Shown: positions 1 to 8,053, counted from the first letter of the stretch. The stretch: 36,217 nt of DNA from Planctomycetaceae bacterium (GCA_029259845.1 JAJDEI010000310.1:1-36217), one strand, 5' to 3'. Numbers and translations: made by a program. Notes: generated by a model not told the origin, from the letters alone.

Positions 1-218
1 CTCGGTTCGGGACCGCCGACCCCACAACCGCCGTCATCAGCCGCCCGGCCTTTTTCCGTCCCTTCCGCTTCTTCCGTGGTTCTCCATCGCCGTCGGAAAT
101 TTGCGCAAGCAACAAAACTTTGAAACACTTGTAGTACGGATGGGCACGAGTCATTCGTCGCGATTTCCACGGTCGTGCAAGGAAACCGGACCGGCTCGGG
201 TGTCGAACACTTCCCCTG
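1..218. other. Intergenic stretch at left edge, no gene seen
   Basis: No convincing reading frame, RNA gene or mobile element is visible here. It lies beyond the terminator of the minus-strand mur operon, so it is probably the spacer to a gene outside the window. A TTGAAA hexamer occurs near 120 but no matching -10 element was found. Confidence 0.5.
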
Positions 219-260
219 AAAAAGGTGGAAGCCGGTCCGACCGAAGTCGGACCGGCTTCC
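219..260 (-). terminator. Rho-independent terminator of the murE-murF-mraY operon
   Basis: Positions 227-241 and 246-260 are perfect 15-bp inverted arms (GGAAGCCGGTCCGAC on the plus strand) around a CGAA tetraloop. Read on the minus strand, the hairpin is followed after three bases by TTTTT (complement of 223-219). It lies about 130 bp beyond the mraY stop, in the right orientation to end the operon. GC-rich stem, tetraloop and U-tract are all present. Confidence 0.88.
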
Positions 261-338
261 GGTCCCTCTCTCCCTAACGCTGCCTGGCCGGGCGACTTCG
301 ACGGGAGTCGCCGTCGCTCCGGCGGTAAATTCAAGTCA

Positions 339-394
339 TCGTTTCGCCGTGATCGTTTCGCAGCCGTCGTTTCGCGGCTATCGTTTCGCAGTCA
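339..394. repeat. Four exact-period 14-bp tandem repeats at the mraY 3' end
   Basis: Units start at 339, 353, 367 and 381. Each begins TCGTTTCG with a variable second half. The last unit contains the mraY stop codon (complement of 392-394), so the array sits directly downstream of the coding region and runs to its end. The period is exactly 14 bp, so it is not a codon multiple. Confidence 0.85.
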
Positions 395-1495
395 TCGAAT
401 CTTCAGGCTCGCCACTGCCGAGAGAGCCAGCAGTGCGGAGCCGATCCAGAAGCGGACGACGATCTTATGTTCGTGTTGTCCTTGAAACAGAAAATGATTG
501 TGCAGCGGACTGCAGGCGATCAGCCGGCTGCCGGTGAGTTTGAACCATCCGACCTGGGCGATCACGCTCAGCGTTTCGACCACAAACACGCCGCCGATGA
601 CGATCAGCAACACCTCCTGCCGCGTGACCAGCGCCGCCAGTCCTAAAATGGCTCCCAGCGGCAACGACCCGGTGTCGCCCATGAAGACCTGTGCCGGATA
701 ACAGTTGAACCACAAGAAGCCCAGCATGGCGCCCACCATTGCGCCGACCAGCACGCTCATCTCGCCGCTGCCGGCGATATAAGGGATGCTCAGGTAATCG
801 GCCATCACCACGTGGCCCGACAAATACGTGAGCGCGACAAAGGCCGTGCCGGCGAAGATCGTGCAGCCGCTCGCCAGTCCGTCCAGTCCGTCGGTCAGGT
901 TCACGCCGTTGGAGCTGCCGATGAGCACCAGCATGCTCCAGAGGATAAACCCGCTCCCCAACCACAGGCTCGCATCGCCCAATGGCCAGATCAGTTCCAA
1001 TCCGCGCGGCTTGGTCTGTTGTTCGAGGAATAACCACCAGCCGGCCACAAGAGCCAACGCCATTTGAACCGCCAGTTTCTGGCGCACCGAAAGTCCACGC
1101 CGCGCTGTCGCCAGCTTGATCCAGTCGTCGGCCGCGCCCAGCAGCGCAAAGCCGATGGTCACAAACAAACCGACTTGCACGTACCGGCTCGACAGGTCGC
1201 CACAGAGCAGCACCGCCGCGACGATCGCCGCCACGATGAACAACCCGCCCATCGTCGGTGTGTCGGACTTGCTCGCATGGAGTTCGTTGAGACGTTCCGA
1301 TGCACTGTCGATCCGTTCCCGCGCCCGCGCCTGCAACCAGCGAATGGCCATCGGCCCCAACAGGATCGCCACCAGAAACGACACCACCGCCGCCAGCGCC
1401 ACCCGCGCGGTGAGATACACCCGCGAATCGCCCGCCGCATGCTGCGACATCTGCTGTTGGAGCGGTGCCAGATGGTGAAGAAGCCAAAGGAGCAC
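392..1495 (-). CDS. mraY: Phospho-N-acetylmuramoyl-pentapeptide transferase MraY
   Basis: This is the integral membrane enzyme that moves phospho-MurNAc-pentapeptide from UDP onto undecaprenyl phosphate, making lipid I. The 367 residues match family length (about 320-370) and show alternating hydrophobic helices. Family motifs seen are the Asp pair in [17 protein letters not shown], and [12 protein letters not shown]. Start is GTG at 1495; the MLLWLL opening is typical, and an ATG 14 codons later would remove the start of the first helix. The usual His triad near the C-terminus (HHH in E. coli-type enzymes) reads H332-N333-H334. It is the last gene of the operon, 38 bp after the four-helix gene and before the terminator at 219-260. 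Confidence 0.95.
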   Translation of the reverse strand: MLLWLLHHLAPLQQQMSQHAAGDSRVYLTARVALAAVVSFLVAILLGPMAIRWLQARARERIDSASERLNELHASKSDTPTMGGLFIVAAIVAAVLLCGDLSSRYVQVGLFVTIGFALLGAADDWIKLATARRGLSVRQKLAVQMALALVAGWWLFLEQQTKPRGLELIWPLGDASLWLGSGFILWSMLVLIGSSNGVNLTDGLDGLASGCTIFAGTAFVALTYLSGHVVMADYLSIPYIAGSGEMSVLVGAMVGAMLGFLWFNCYPAQVFMGDTGSLPLGAILGLAALVTRQEVLLIVIGGVFVVETLSVIAQVGWFKLTGSRLIACSPLHNHFLFQGQHEHKIVVRFWIGSALLALSAVASLKIR

Positions 1496-1500
1496 TGTTG

Positions 1501-1536
1501 TGGGAGATGGGGACTAGGAGATGGGAAATGGGGTTA
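1501..1536. repeat. GGGAAATGGG-type repeat, 3' flank of the four-helix gene
   Basis: Purine-rich repeats of the type GGGAGATGGGG and GGAGATGGGAAATGGGG lie between the four-helix gene and mraY. A related sequence in inverted orientation is found at 1925-1957 on the other side of the gene, and a same-orientation relative lies at 12770-12825. Confidence 0.6.
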
Positions 1537-1905
1537 GCTCTCTTGGCCGAGAGAGCGGCGGAGATTGGTGGTCATGCGACCGATGATTTCAATGGCATCG
1601 TCGAGGCTCTTGGCTTGGTCCGCGGAAATATACTCGAGCCGGTTCGCGAGATCGATTTGTGTATCCAATTCCGCGAGAGACCCGTTGGCGATCCACAGGA
1701 AGTTGGCGAACACCTTGCGGCTCCCTCGGCTTCGGCCCTCAGCGATGTTCGAGGGAACCGAAACAGCCGCCCGTTGTATCTGTGAGGAAAGTCCCAACCG
1801 CTCGGAGTCAGGAAAACGACGTGTGATGGTGTAACACGCGACGACCAATTCCATCGCACGCTGCCAAACCTGAAGATCGCGACGGTTCCAAATACCGTCA
1901 CTCAT
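1534..1905 (-). CDS. Four helix bundle protein (S23/IVP-like)
   Basis: The 123 residues resemble the four-helix-bundle family first seen as the protein encoded by 23S rRNA intervening sequences in Leptospira (TIGR02436-like). The typical pattern is present: DLQVWQRAMELV near the start, then RFPDSERLGLSSQIQRAAVSVPSNIAEG, here split by me as RFPDSERLGL followed by SSQIQRAAVSVPSNIAEG, and a helical tail. The start at 1905 is chosen over an upstream ATG at 2115 because GGAAGGAGA lies just ahead of it and the family begins there. The molecular role is unknown; relatives are proposed nucleic-acid binders. It interrupts the murF-mraY order and is flanked by GGGAAATGGG-type repeats in opposite orientations, which suggests it arrived as a cassette. 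Confidence 0.85.
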   Translation of the reverse strand: MSDGIWNRRDLQVWQRAMELVVACYTITRRFPDSERLGLSSQIQRAAVSVPSNIAEGRSRGSRKVFANFLWIANGSLAELDTQIDLANRLEYISADQAKSLDDAIEIIGRMTTNLRRSLGQES

Positions 1906-1924
1906 CGCCGTCTCCTTCCGCCCA

Positions 1925-1957
1925 GTTCCTATTTCCGATCCCCCATTTCCTACGTTG
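1925..1957. repeat. GGGAAATGGG-type repeat (inverted copy), 5' flank of the four-helix gene
   Basis: On the minus strand this reads AGGAAATGGGGGATCGG followed by AAATAGGAAC, an inverted relative of 1501-1536. Together they bracket the four-helix gene like imperfect terminal inverted repeats. Confidence 0.55.
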
Positions 1958-1963
1958 TTTCCG

Positions 1964-1996
1964 CGGGTGCCGGGAGAAGAACTCTCCCGGCACCCG
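1964..1996. repeat. Strong 14-bp hairpin between murF and the four-helix gene
   Basis: Arms 1964-1977 (CGGGTGCCGGGAGA) and 1983-1996 are perfectly complementary around a 5-nt loop. Neither strand has a T-tract after it, so it is more like a REP-type palindrome or an RNA-processing/stability element than a classical terminator. It lies in the 331-bp gap after murF and could reduce read-through to mraY. Confidence 0.75.
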
Positions 1997-2150
1997 GAAT
2001 AGTCGGGCTCCACTGTGAAGCGGCGATTGGAGTGATCGACCCAGTTAATCACTTGAGCCCAATGCCTGGTTGCTTCCGTCAGAGACGCATGAGACGGTGC
2101 TTCGAATTCCCGCAAATCCTTGGCACACAGCAGAACCCGCCGCGATTTCC

Positions 2151-2224
2151 TTAGTTGATTAGTTGATTAGTTGATTAGTTGATTAGTTGATTAGTTGGCT
2201 GGTCAACTGATCAACCAATCAACT
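2151..2224. repeat. Octamer tandem repeat (TTAGTTGA) with trailing inverted copies
   Basis: Five perfect TTAGTTGA units occupy 2151-2190 and a sixth (TTAGTTGG) reaches 2198. They are followed at 2201-2224 by sequence containing the reverse complement (TCAACT, ATCAACCAATCAACT). The tract can fold on itself. It sits 12 bp beyond the murF stop codon and stands out as AT-rich in a GC-rich window. Confidence 0.85.
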
Positions 2225-2236
2225 CATAAAAGATTC

Positions 2237-3649
2237 TCACGCAACCGCCCGTGGGGGGAGCGGCTGCCGGGCGGACCGTTCCGCCGCCAGTTGTCTGATT
2301 CGTTCGATGATCCGTTCCATCTGCATGTCGCGCGACCCCTTGACGAGCACAACGTCTCCAGGTTCGAGCCACATGTCGAGCAGCAGTTTGAGGGTGTCTC
2401 CGTCGTCACAGGCGCCAATGCGGCCGGCATCCATTCCGGCCGCATGGGCTCGCGCGGCGACCTGTTGGGCATCCTTGCCCCACACCAGTAGCCGGTCGAT
2501 GCCTGTGGCGGCAACCTGTTCGCCCAGTTGTGTGTGATACTGTCGGCTGTTCACCCCGAGTGCCCGCATGTCGCCGGCAATCAGGATGCGCTGGCCCGGT
2601 CCCTGCCAGTTGCCCAGCAGTTCGCACGCCGCCTGCATTGAGCAGGGACTCGCATTGTACGTGTCGTCGATCACCGTCCATTCGCCGATCGCCAGAGGGA
2701 AACATCGCCCGTCGACCGGCTTGTACCGGGAAAATCCCTCCGCGATGTCTGTCTGTGAAAGTCCGACTTCGATCCCGACCGCGTAAGCCGCCAGAGCCGC
2801 CGTCAAATGATGCCGCCCCATCGCTGGCAGCGAAAAGTCCCCGCCGTCGATGTGAAACGTCAGGTGTGTGTTGCTGCAGGCCGTCCGGCTCGCGATGAGG
2901 TCGTTGTGGGGCCGCTCGCCGACAAGCAGGGTCCGACAGGAGGCCCGATGTGCCAGTCGCCGCACACGTTCGTCGTCACCGTTCAGCACGGCGAATCCGG
3001 TCGAAGGCAATGCTTCCAGGAGTTCGCCTTTCGTCCGGGCGATTGTGTCGAGGTCTCCAAATTGTTCCAGGTGGGCAGGCGCGATCCTTGTCAGCACGCC
3101 GACTTCCGGCTGAGCCACCGTGCACAGCTTCCGCACGTCACCGAGCTGGGAAGCGGCAAGCTCCAGCACGGCAAATTCGTCGGCAGCAGTAATCTCCAGC
3201 AGGCTCAAGGGAACGCCAATTTCGTTGTTGAAATTACGGGGGCTTTCGATGCCCGAAAACTGTTGGCTGAGAACGGTATGCAGCAGGTGCCGCGTCGTCG
3301 TTTTGCCCACGCTGCCGGTCACTCCGACAATAAGGGCGTCTTGTTGTTTCCGATGCCACGCTGCGAAGTCCGACAGGGCGGCGAGGGTGTTGGGAACGCC
3401 GATGATCGGCAAGGTCGAATCAGCCACTTGGCCCGAACGTGCCACACAAGCACACGCTCCGCGGCCAATGGCTTGTTCGAGAAAGTTGTGTCCGTCGTGT
3501 GTCTTTCCTTCCAGGGCCCAAAACAGATCGCCCGGGCGGACGGTCCGCGAGTCGGTGACGATTCGATCGGCACCGGGTGGCGTTCCGCACAGATTGATCG
3601 CACGCCCGCCGACGGCGGACAGCAGATCGGAAATCAAAAAGGTGGTCAT
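2237..3649 (-). CDS. murF: UDP-MurNAc-tripeptide--D-Ala-D-Ala ligase MurF
   Basis: This cytoplasmic ATP-dependent ligase adds D-Ala-D-Ala to UDP-MurNAc-tripeptide, completing the pentapeptide precursor. Of 470 residues, the N-terminal substrate domain covers about 1-100. The Mur ligase P-loop GVTGSVGKTTT is at about 109-119, followed by FNNEIGVPLSLL, DDTYNASPCSMQA and RILIAGDMRALG, and VLVKGSRDMQMERI lies near the C-terminus; these are MurF-type rather than MurC/D/E. An in-frame GTG at 3700 would add 17 residues (RRAKPCFRLPL) that do not look like the family start, so ATG at 3649 is preferred. It is the second gene of the operon, 96 bp after murE. Confidence 0.95.
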   Translation of the reverse strand: MTTFLISDLLSAVGGRAINLCGTPPGADRIVTDSRTVRPGDLFWALEGKTHDGHNFLEQAIGRGACACVARSGQVADSTLPIIGVPNTLAALSDFAAWHRKQQDALIVGVTGSVGKTTTRHLLHTVLSQQFSGIESPRNFNNEIGVPLSLLEITAADEFAVLELAASQLGDVRKLCTVAQPEVGVLTRIAPAHLEQFGDLDTIARTKGELLEALPSTGFAVLNGDDERVRRLAHRASCRTLLVGERPHNDLIASRTACSNTHLTFHIDGGDFSLPAMGRHHLTAALAAYAVGIEVGLSQTDIAEGFSRYKPVDGRCFPLAIGEWTVIDDTYNASPCSMQAACELLGNWQGPGQRILIAGDMRALGVNSRQYHTQLGEQVAATGIDRLLVWGKDAQQVAARAHAAGMDAGRIGACDDGDTLKLLLDMWLEPGDVVLVKGSRDMQMERIIERIRQLAAERSARQPLPPRAVA

Positions 3650-3745
3650 GGGGGAGGCAGTAAGCGGCAGGCGAAAGCACGGCTTCGCTCGGCGCGGCAC
3701 CAGCGGCTGAGGGAGGAGGTCATGGGTTGATTCGTTTCGGTTGTT

Positions 3746-5254
3746 TCAGGTGCCGGAACCGACGGCAACGGCAGGAGTTCGCTCACGGAGTGCGTTCAGG
3801 CAGACGGTCCGGTCGTCGAACGACCGGCGGTCGTCGCCCACAATCTGTACGGTTTCGTGGCCCTTCCCGGCGACGAGCACCGTGTCACCCGGTGCGGCTT
3901 GGGCAAGCGCCCAGCGAATCGCGACGGCCCGGTCCGGCTCGACATGCACGGCAACGGAAGTTTCCCGGCAGCCGCGGAGAATGTCTTCGATGATGTCGCC
4001 CGCATGCTCATGACGCGGATTGTCACTGGTGACGATCGCAATGTCAGCGTCCCCGGCAGCGCGGCCCAGCAGCGGTCGCTTGCCTCGATCGCGGTCGCCT
4101 CCGGCTCCGAAGACACACAACACCCGTCCGTCGGTCACTTCTCGCACGGCAGCAATCGCGCGGCTGAGGGCATCGTCGGTATGGGCATAATCAACGTACA
4201 CGTTAAACGGGCAGTCGCTCTCGACCCGTTCCATCCGGCCCGGCACGCAATCGAGCGCTTCGATGCCTTCGGCAATCTCGGCCAATGGCACGCCCACGTG
4301 CATCGCCGCAACGGCAGCCGCCAGACAGTTAATCACGTTGTGCCGTCCGATCAAATGCGTTCGCACGTCAACAGAGTCAACGCTTGTTCGCAACCGGAAG
4401 CTCGTGCCCTCGGACGTAAGACGGATCTCTTCGGCGGTGACGTCGGCCGCATGGTCGACGCCGAACGTCCTGACTTGCTGGTCGTCGGCTGTGAGTGCCG
4501 CAAGTTCCGGTGTATTCGGATCGTCGGCGTTGAGCACGACCAGCCCCCGCCGCTTGAGTTGCCGGAAGATGCGAGCCTTGCTCAAACGGTAGGCGTCGAA
4601 TCCGCCGTGATAGTCGAAATGGTCCTGTGTCACATTGGTGACGATGGCGACATCGAGCAGGGTGCCGGCCGCCCGTGACTGGTCGAGGGCGTGGCTGGAG
4701 AGTTCGATCGTCGCATACTGTGTTGCTCGCGACGCGGCGGTCGCCAGCCACTGCGACAGGGTTTTGGAACAGGGGGTCGTCAGCGATGACGGCTCCGAGT
4801 CGAGTCCGTCACTGTATTCGATGGTTCCGAGCAGGGCCGTCGGCCATGCCGCCTCTTCCAGGATCGACCGGACCAGCCACGTGACGGTCGTCTTCCCGTT
4901 TGTGCCAGTCACGCCCACGATGCCAAGCCGTCGCGACGGGTACCCATACAGCGCTTCGCACAACTCTGCGTAAGCCCGGCGGACATCCGACACGATGCAC
5001 TGATGCACATCCACATTCGTTAGCGGGCGGTCGGTCAGGACTGCCCTGGCACCGCGCCCGATGGCGTCTTCGACGAACTGAATCCCCTGCAGCGTCGTTC
5101 CCGGAAGCGCGGCAAACAGATGGCCCCGCTCGCAGGTGCGACTGTCCTCGCTCACGTCGCTCACGGCGATGTCGCCGCAGCCGACGAAGCTCGCCGAGGC
5201 GAACAACCGACGCAAACTGACCGGCGTGGCCGCTTGTTTAAGCGCGTAGGGCAT
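3746..5254 (-). CDS. murE: UDP-MurNAc-tripeptide synthetase MurE, meso-DAP type
   Basis: MurE adds the third stem-peptide residue to UDP-MurNAc-L-Ala-D-Glu in the cytoplasm. With 502 residues from ATG at 5254, it carries the P-loop GVTGTNGKTT (about 114-123), the ELSSHAL and NVTQDHFDYHG segments, YRLSKARIF (position of the carbamylated Lys), YVDYAHTDDAL, DNPR at 411-414, and GKGHE. DNPR is the established signature for meso-diaminopimelate rather than lysine. The open frame extends to 5374, but those 40 residues (SAHPPPDPSLTPL and on) are low-complexity and lie close to the predicted transcription start, so they are excluded. It is the first gene of the operon, with a promoter at 5393-5420. 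Confidence 0.95.
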   Translation of the reverse strand: MPYALKQAATPVSLRRLFASASFVGCGDIAVSDVSEDSRTCERGHLFAALPGTTLQGIQFVEDAIGRGARAVLTDRPLTNVDVHQCIVSDVRRAYAELCEALYGYPSRRLGIVGVTGTNGKTTVTWLVRSILEEAAWPTALLGTIEYSDGLDSEPSSLTTPCSKTLSQWLATAASRATQYATIELSSHALDQSRAAGTLLDVAIVTNVTQDHFDYHGGFDAYRLSKARIFRQLKRRGLVVLNADDPNTPELAALTADDQQVRTFGVDHAADVTAEEIRLTSEGTSFRLRTSVDSVDVRTHLIGRHNVINCLAAAVAAMHVGVPLAEIAEGIEALDCVPGRMERVESDCPFNVYVDYAHTDDALSRAIAAVREVTDGRVLCVFGAGGDRDRGKRPLLGRAAGDADIAIVTSDNPRHEHAGDIIEDILRGCRETSVAVHVEPDRAVAIRWALAQAAPGDTVLVAGKGHETVQIVGDDRRSFDDRTVCLNALRERTPAVAVGSGT

Positions 5255-5392
5255 GGGAGGTGCGGGTCTCAGACAAGTCAATTCGCTCCCGCCCAGGCAG
5301 AAGAGATTCTTCCGCCGGTGCCGGGATGCGACAAGGGGTGTCAGGGATGGGTCAGGAGGTGGGTGAGCAGACACGCTCGTTGAGAGGGCCGC

Positions 5393-5420
5393 ATTCTGTT
5401 CATTCCCGAAAAAGCGTCAA
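5393..5420 (-). promoter_or_regulatory. Sigma70-like promoter for the mur operon
   Basis: On the minus strand, TTGACG (complement of 5415-5420) and CAGAAT (complement of 5393-5398) are separated by 16 bp. Transcription would start near 5386, giving a leader of about 130 nt before the murE ATG. The gdhA promoter on the other side of the intergenic region has the same two hexamers. Confidence 0.6.
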
Positions 5421-6045
5421 GCCGACTTTGAGGAAATTTCAAATTTGCCGGCGTTCGCTTGTAATCGTTACACGGCTCCGGTGATCGGCGGACGGGGGAG
5501 CCCACAATCGCAGCGACTGTGTGACGGGTGTTGGAATGGGGGGGCGACGGCGCGACGGGGTGACGGTGGAAAACGAAACCATCAGAGCCCGGAGAGCGTC
5601 AGCGGCGGAACTGTCCCGGAAGCGAATTCCCACCGAGAGCCGGTGGCGCCGCGACAAGAGCGTGGACGGCACCCGATCATCATTCCCGATGTGCGAGGAA
5701 ATGCACCGGTGAGCAGTCGCGGTCCCGTCGCTAACGCTCCGAGGCTGTGATTTTTTCCACCGCGCGGCCAAACACCCGGTGTCTCGAATTCACAAGGACG
5801 CGAAATGCCTGATTCTCGCCGCTGGTGCCGTCAACGCTTCGAGAGGTCATGAGACACCGGGTGTTTTCTCGGAAAAACTCACAAACTCTCCGGGCTCTGA
5901 GGGGGAAGTCACTCCATCGCCCGGCGACGCCATGCCCCCACCACTCCATTACTCCAACACCCCGTCGCCCCAGCACCCGTCGTTACCGGAAACAACGCTT
6001 CGCCAGCCAGCCACGTCAACGGGCCGAGAGGAAACCGAGTCGGTG
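5421..6045. other. Repeat-rich intergenic region between murE and gdhA
   Basis: No credible gene is seen. The frames in this stretch are rich in Arg/Ser/Pro and lack family motifs. It holds the 95-bp inverted-repeat element at 5771-5865 and C-rich low-complexity runs such as CCACTCCATTACTCCAACACC near 5940-5963, with a loosely inverted relative (GGTGTTGGAATGGGGG) near 5526-5541. Confidence 0.55.
5771..5865. repeat. 95-bp element with perfect 15-bp terminal inverted repeats (copy A)
   Basis: AACACCCGGTGTCTC at 5771-5785 is exactly complementary to 5851-5865, with 65 bp between. Each arm is itself nearly palindromic. The same terminal sequence, at almost the same separation, occurs inside the sulfatase gene (23566-23659). 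The size and ends suggest a MITE or paired-REP element with no coding capacity. Confidence 0.8.
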
Positions 6046-6074
6046 TTGACGTAAATCGCGGCTCACTCCAGAAT
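6046..6074 (+). promoter_or_regulatory. Sigma70-like promoter for gdhA
   Basis: TTGACG (6046-6051) and CAGAAT (6069-6074) are separated by 17 bp. Predicted start near 6081 leaves a leader of about 45 nt before the ATG at 6127. Confidence 0.6.
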
Positions 6075-6126
6075 TCCGAATCACGAGCGTAACACAGACG
6101 CCGCGGTGCCAAACACAAAAGACTCC

Positions 6127-7356
6127 ATGAGCTCCTACGAAACAGCGACCCGGTACTTTGAACAGGCAGCCAACGTGATGGGGATTTCGCCCAACATGCG
6201 AAAACTCCTGAAGACCCCGCAGCGGGAAGTCAAAGTGCAGGTCGCGCTGGAGATGGACGACGGGCAGATCGCGACCTACATCGGCTACCGGATTCAGCAC
6301 GACTCTGCAAGGGGTCCGATGAAGGGCGGGCTGCGATTCCATCCGGAAGTCGATGCCGACGAAGTCCTCGCTTTGGCCACGCTCATGACCTGGAAGACGG
6401 CAATCGTCAACATCCCCTACGGCGGTGCCAAAGGGGGGATTGCCATCAACCCGCGGCACCTCAGCCCGGGCGAACGGGAGCGGGTCACGCGCAAGTTTGT
6501 CGACGAGATTCACGACGTCATCGGTCCGGACAAGGACATCCCCGCGCCGGATATGGGCACCGGTCCGCAGGAGATGGCGTGGATCATGAACCAGTACGGC
6601 AAGTATCACGGCTACAACCCGGCCTGTGTGACCGGCAAGCCGGTCGAACTGCACGGAGCCGACGGCCGCAATGAGGCGACGGGGCGCGGCGTGGCCATTC
6701 TCACGCGGAACTTGCTCGAACACCATGAGCATCAACTCAAGGGAGCGCGGATCGCCATTCAGGGGTTTGGCAACGTCGGCAGTTTTGCCGCGTCTTTTCT
6801 CCATGACATGGGAGCTCTGGTCATCGCCATCTCCGACGTCAGTGGTGCGATCCACAATCCGAAGGGCCTTAATATCCCGGCGGTCATCCGGTACCAGGCC
6901 GAACATGGCTCGATTGAAGATTACCCGGCCGCCGACGAGTCTGATAACGCCGCGCTACTGGCCTCCGAGGCCGATGTGCTCATCCCGGCCGCAATCGGCG
7001 GCGTGCTCACGGCAGACAACGCCAACGACGTCCGGGCAAAGTTCGTCGTCGAGGCGGCCAACGCCCCAACAACTCCCGAGGCCGATGCGATCTTTGAAAA
7101 GCGAAACATCATCGTCCTGCCCGACGTGCTCGCCAACGCGGGTGGTGTCACGGTAAGCTATTTTGAATGGGTCCAGAACCGACAACACTTTCGCTGGGAC
7201 CTGCAACGGGTCCGCGATGAACTGGACCGCATCATGATCGAGAGTTTCGACCACATTCGACTGATTGCCGCCGAAAAGCATGTGTCGCTGCGTGTGGCGG
7301 CGTATATTCTGGGGATCGGCCGCGTCGGACGGGCGACCGTGTTGGGAGGCATCTGA
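6127..7356 (+). CDS. gdhA: Glu/Leu/Phe/Val dehydrogenase family, probable glutamate dehydrogenase
   Basis: The enzyme interconverts glutamate with 2-oxoglutarate and ammonia. Its 409 residues match the shorter hexameric type. KGGLRFHP (about 66-73) and the active-site Lys segment PYGGAKGG (Lys102) form the substrate domain; ATGRGV marks the domain boundary and GFGNVGS (about 215) is the Rossmann dinucleotide loop. The ATG at 6127 gives the usual family opening ([14 protein letters not shown]); a GTG at 6106 would add seven residues. Cofactor preference cannot be settled by eye. A promoter precedes it and a CNB-domain gene follows 90 bp later. Confidence 0.93.
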   Translation: MSSYETATRYFEQAANVMGISPNMRKLLKTPQREVKVQVALEMDDGQIATYIGYRIQHDSARGPMKGGLRFHPEVDADEVLALATLMTWKTAIVNIPYGGAKGGIAINPRHLSPGERERVTRKFVDEIHDVIGPDKDIPAPDMGTGPQEMAWIMNQYGKYHGYNPACVTGKPVELHGADGRNEATGRGVAILTRNLLEHHEHQLKGARIAIQGFGNVGSFAASFLHDMGALVIAISDVSGAIHNPKGLNIPAVIRYQAEHGSIEDYPAADESDNAALLASEADVLIPAAIGGVLTADNANDVRAKFVVEAANAPTTPEADAIFEKRNIIVLPDVLANAGGVTVSYFEWVQNRQHFRWDLQRVRDELDRIMIESFDHIRLIAAEKHVSLRVAAYILGIGRVGRATVLGGI

Positions 7357-7446
7357 ACAGCCTTTCCCGGATGTCCTTCGCCGCGCCGAACATCGCCTTC
7401 GCCGCCTGCCCCGTCAGTTACTCATCCATTCCTTTGGTCACCGCCC

Positions 7447-7971
7447 ATGTCCCAATCAGTTGAAGATCTCGAATGCTGTACACTGTTCAACGGACTCGAC
7501 CGCGAGGGGTTGGTCACACTGTTCGAGTTGGTCGAGTCGGAGACCTTTGAGACCGGCTCGGTCATCCTGGAGCAAGGATTGACCTACCGGAGCCTGTGGG
7601 CCGTGTTGCAAGGCCGTTGCGAGGTCATCAGGCTTTGCGGGAGCAAAAACGACCAGCAGCTGGCGATCCTGGAAGCGGGCGGGATTTTCGGGGAGATGTC
7701 GTTTCTGCAGGAGGCCCCGCACTCAGCCACAGTGCGAGCCCTGACCACCGTCGACGCCGTCCACCTCACGCCGGACTCATTCGAGGAACTAAAGTCCCGA
7801 AACCTCAAGGCGGCTTACGCCATCACAGCCAACCTCGTGCAGTTGTTGTCCGACCGCCTGAGACGCATGGACACCTGGACCTGCGAACTGGTCGACAAAT
7901 CTGAGAACGGGCGCCATCACGCGGAGTGGCAGGAATTCCAGTCGAAACTCTACACCGACTGGACCTTCTGA
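7447..7971 (+). CDS. Cyclic nucleotide-binding domain protein
   Basis: Of 174 residues, about 12-130 form a single CNB (CAP_ED) beta-roll: FNGLDREGL, VILEQG, LWAVLQGRCEV and the phosphate-binding cassette GEMSFLQEAPHSATVRA (82-98). The cassette Arg that binds the cyclic phosphate in classical cAMP/cGMP receptors (PRSA) is His92 here, so ligand binding may be altered or lost. The C-terminal helix (about 118-150) could be a dimerisation helix. No DNA-binding domain follows, so it is not a CRP-type regulator on its own. It may be co-transcribed with gdhA, 90 bp upstream. Function unknown. Confidence 0.82.
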   Translation: MSQSVEDLECCTLFNGLDREGLVTLFELVESETFETGSVILEQGLTYRSLWAVLQGRCEVIRLCGSKNDQQLAILEAGGIFGEMSFLQEAPHSATVRALTTVDAVHLTPDSFEELKSRNLKAAYAITANLVQLLSDRLRRMDTWTCELVDKSENGRHHAEWQEFQSKLYTDWTF

Positions 7972-8053
7972 GCGGGGCGTCCGCCCCCACGGGCACACCG
8001 GAGCCCGGTCGGCGCAGGAAGCGGGCTTGCAGGCCCATTGGTTTGCCCCGGTT

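Noticed and set aside
1964-1996. Rho-independent terminator after murF
   Set aside because: Stem is strong but no T-tract follows on either strand, so it is listed only as a hairpin.
1906-2115. N-terminal extension of 70 residues on the four-helix protein
   Set aside because: It crosses the 14-bp hairpin and the flanking repeat, lacks a family match, and a strong Shine-Dalgarno lies right before the internal ATG at 1905.
2807-3730. 307-residue plus-strand frame opposite murF
   Set aside because: Antisense shadow of a clear murF; composition is typical of a GC-rich complementary frame.
5439-5771. 110-residue minus-strand frame upstream of murE
   Set aside because: Arg/Ser/Pro-rich, no motif, no ribosome binding site, and lies in a repeat-rich spacer.
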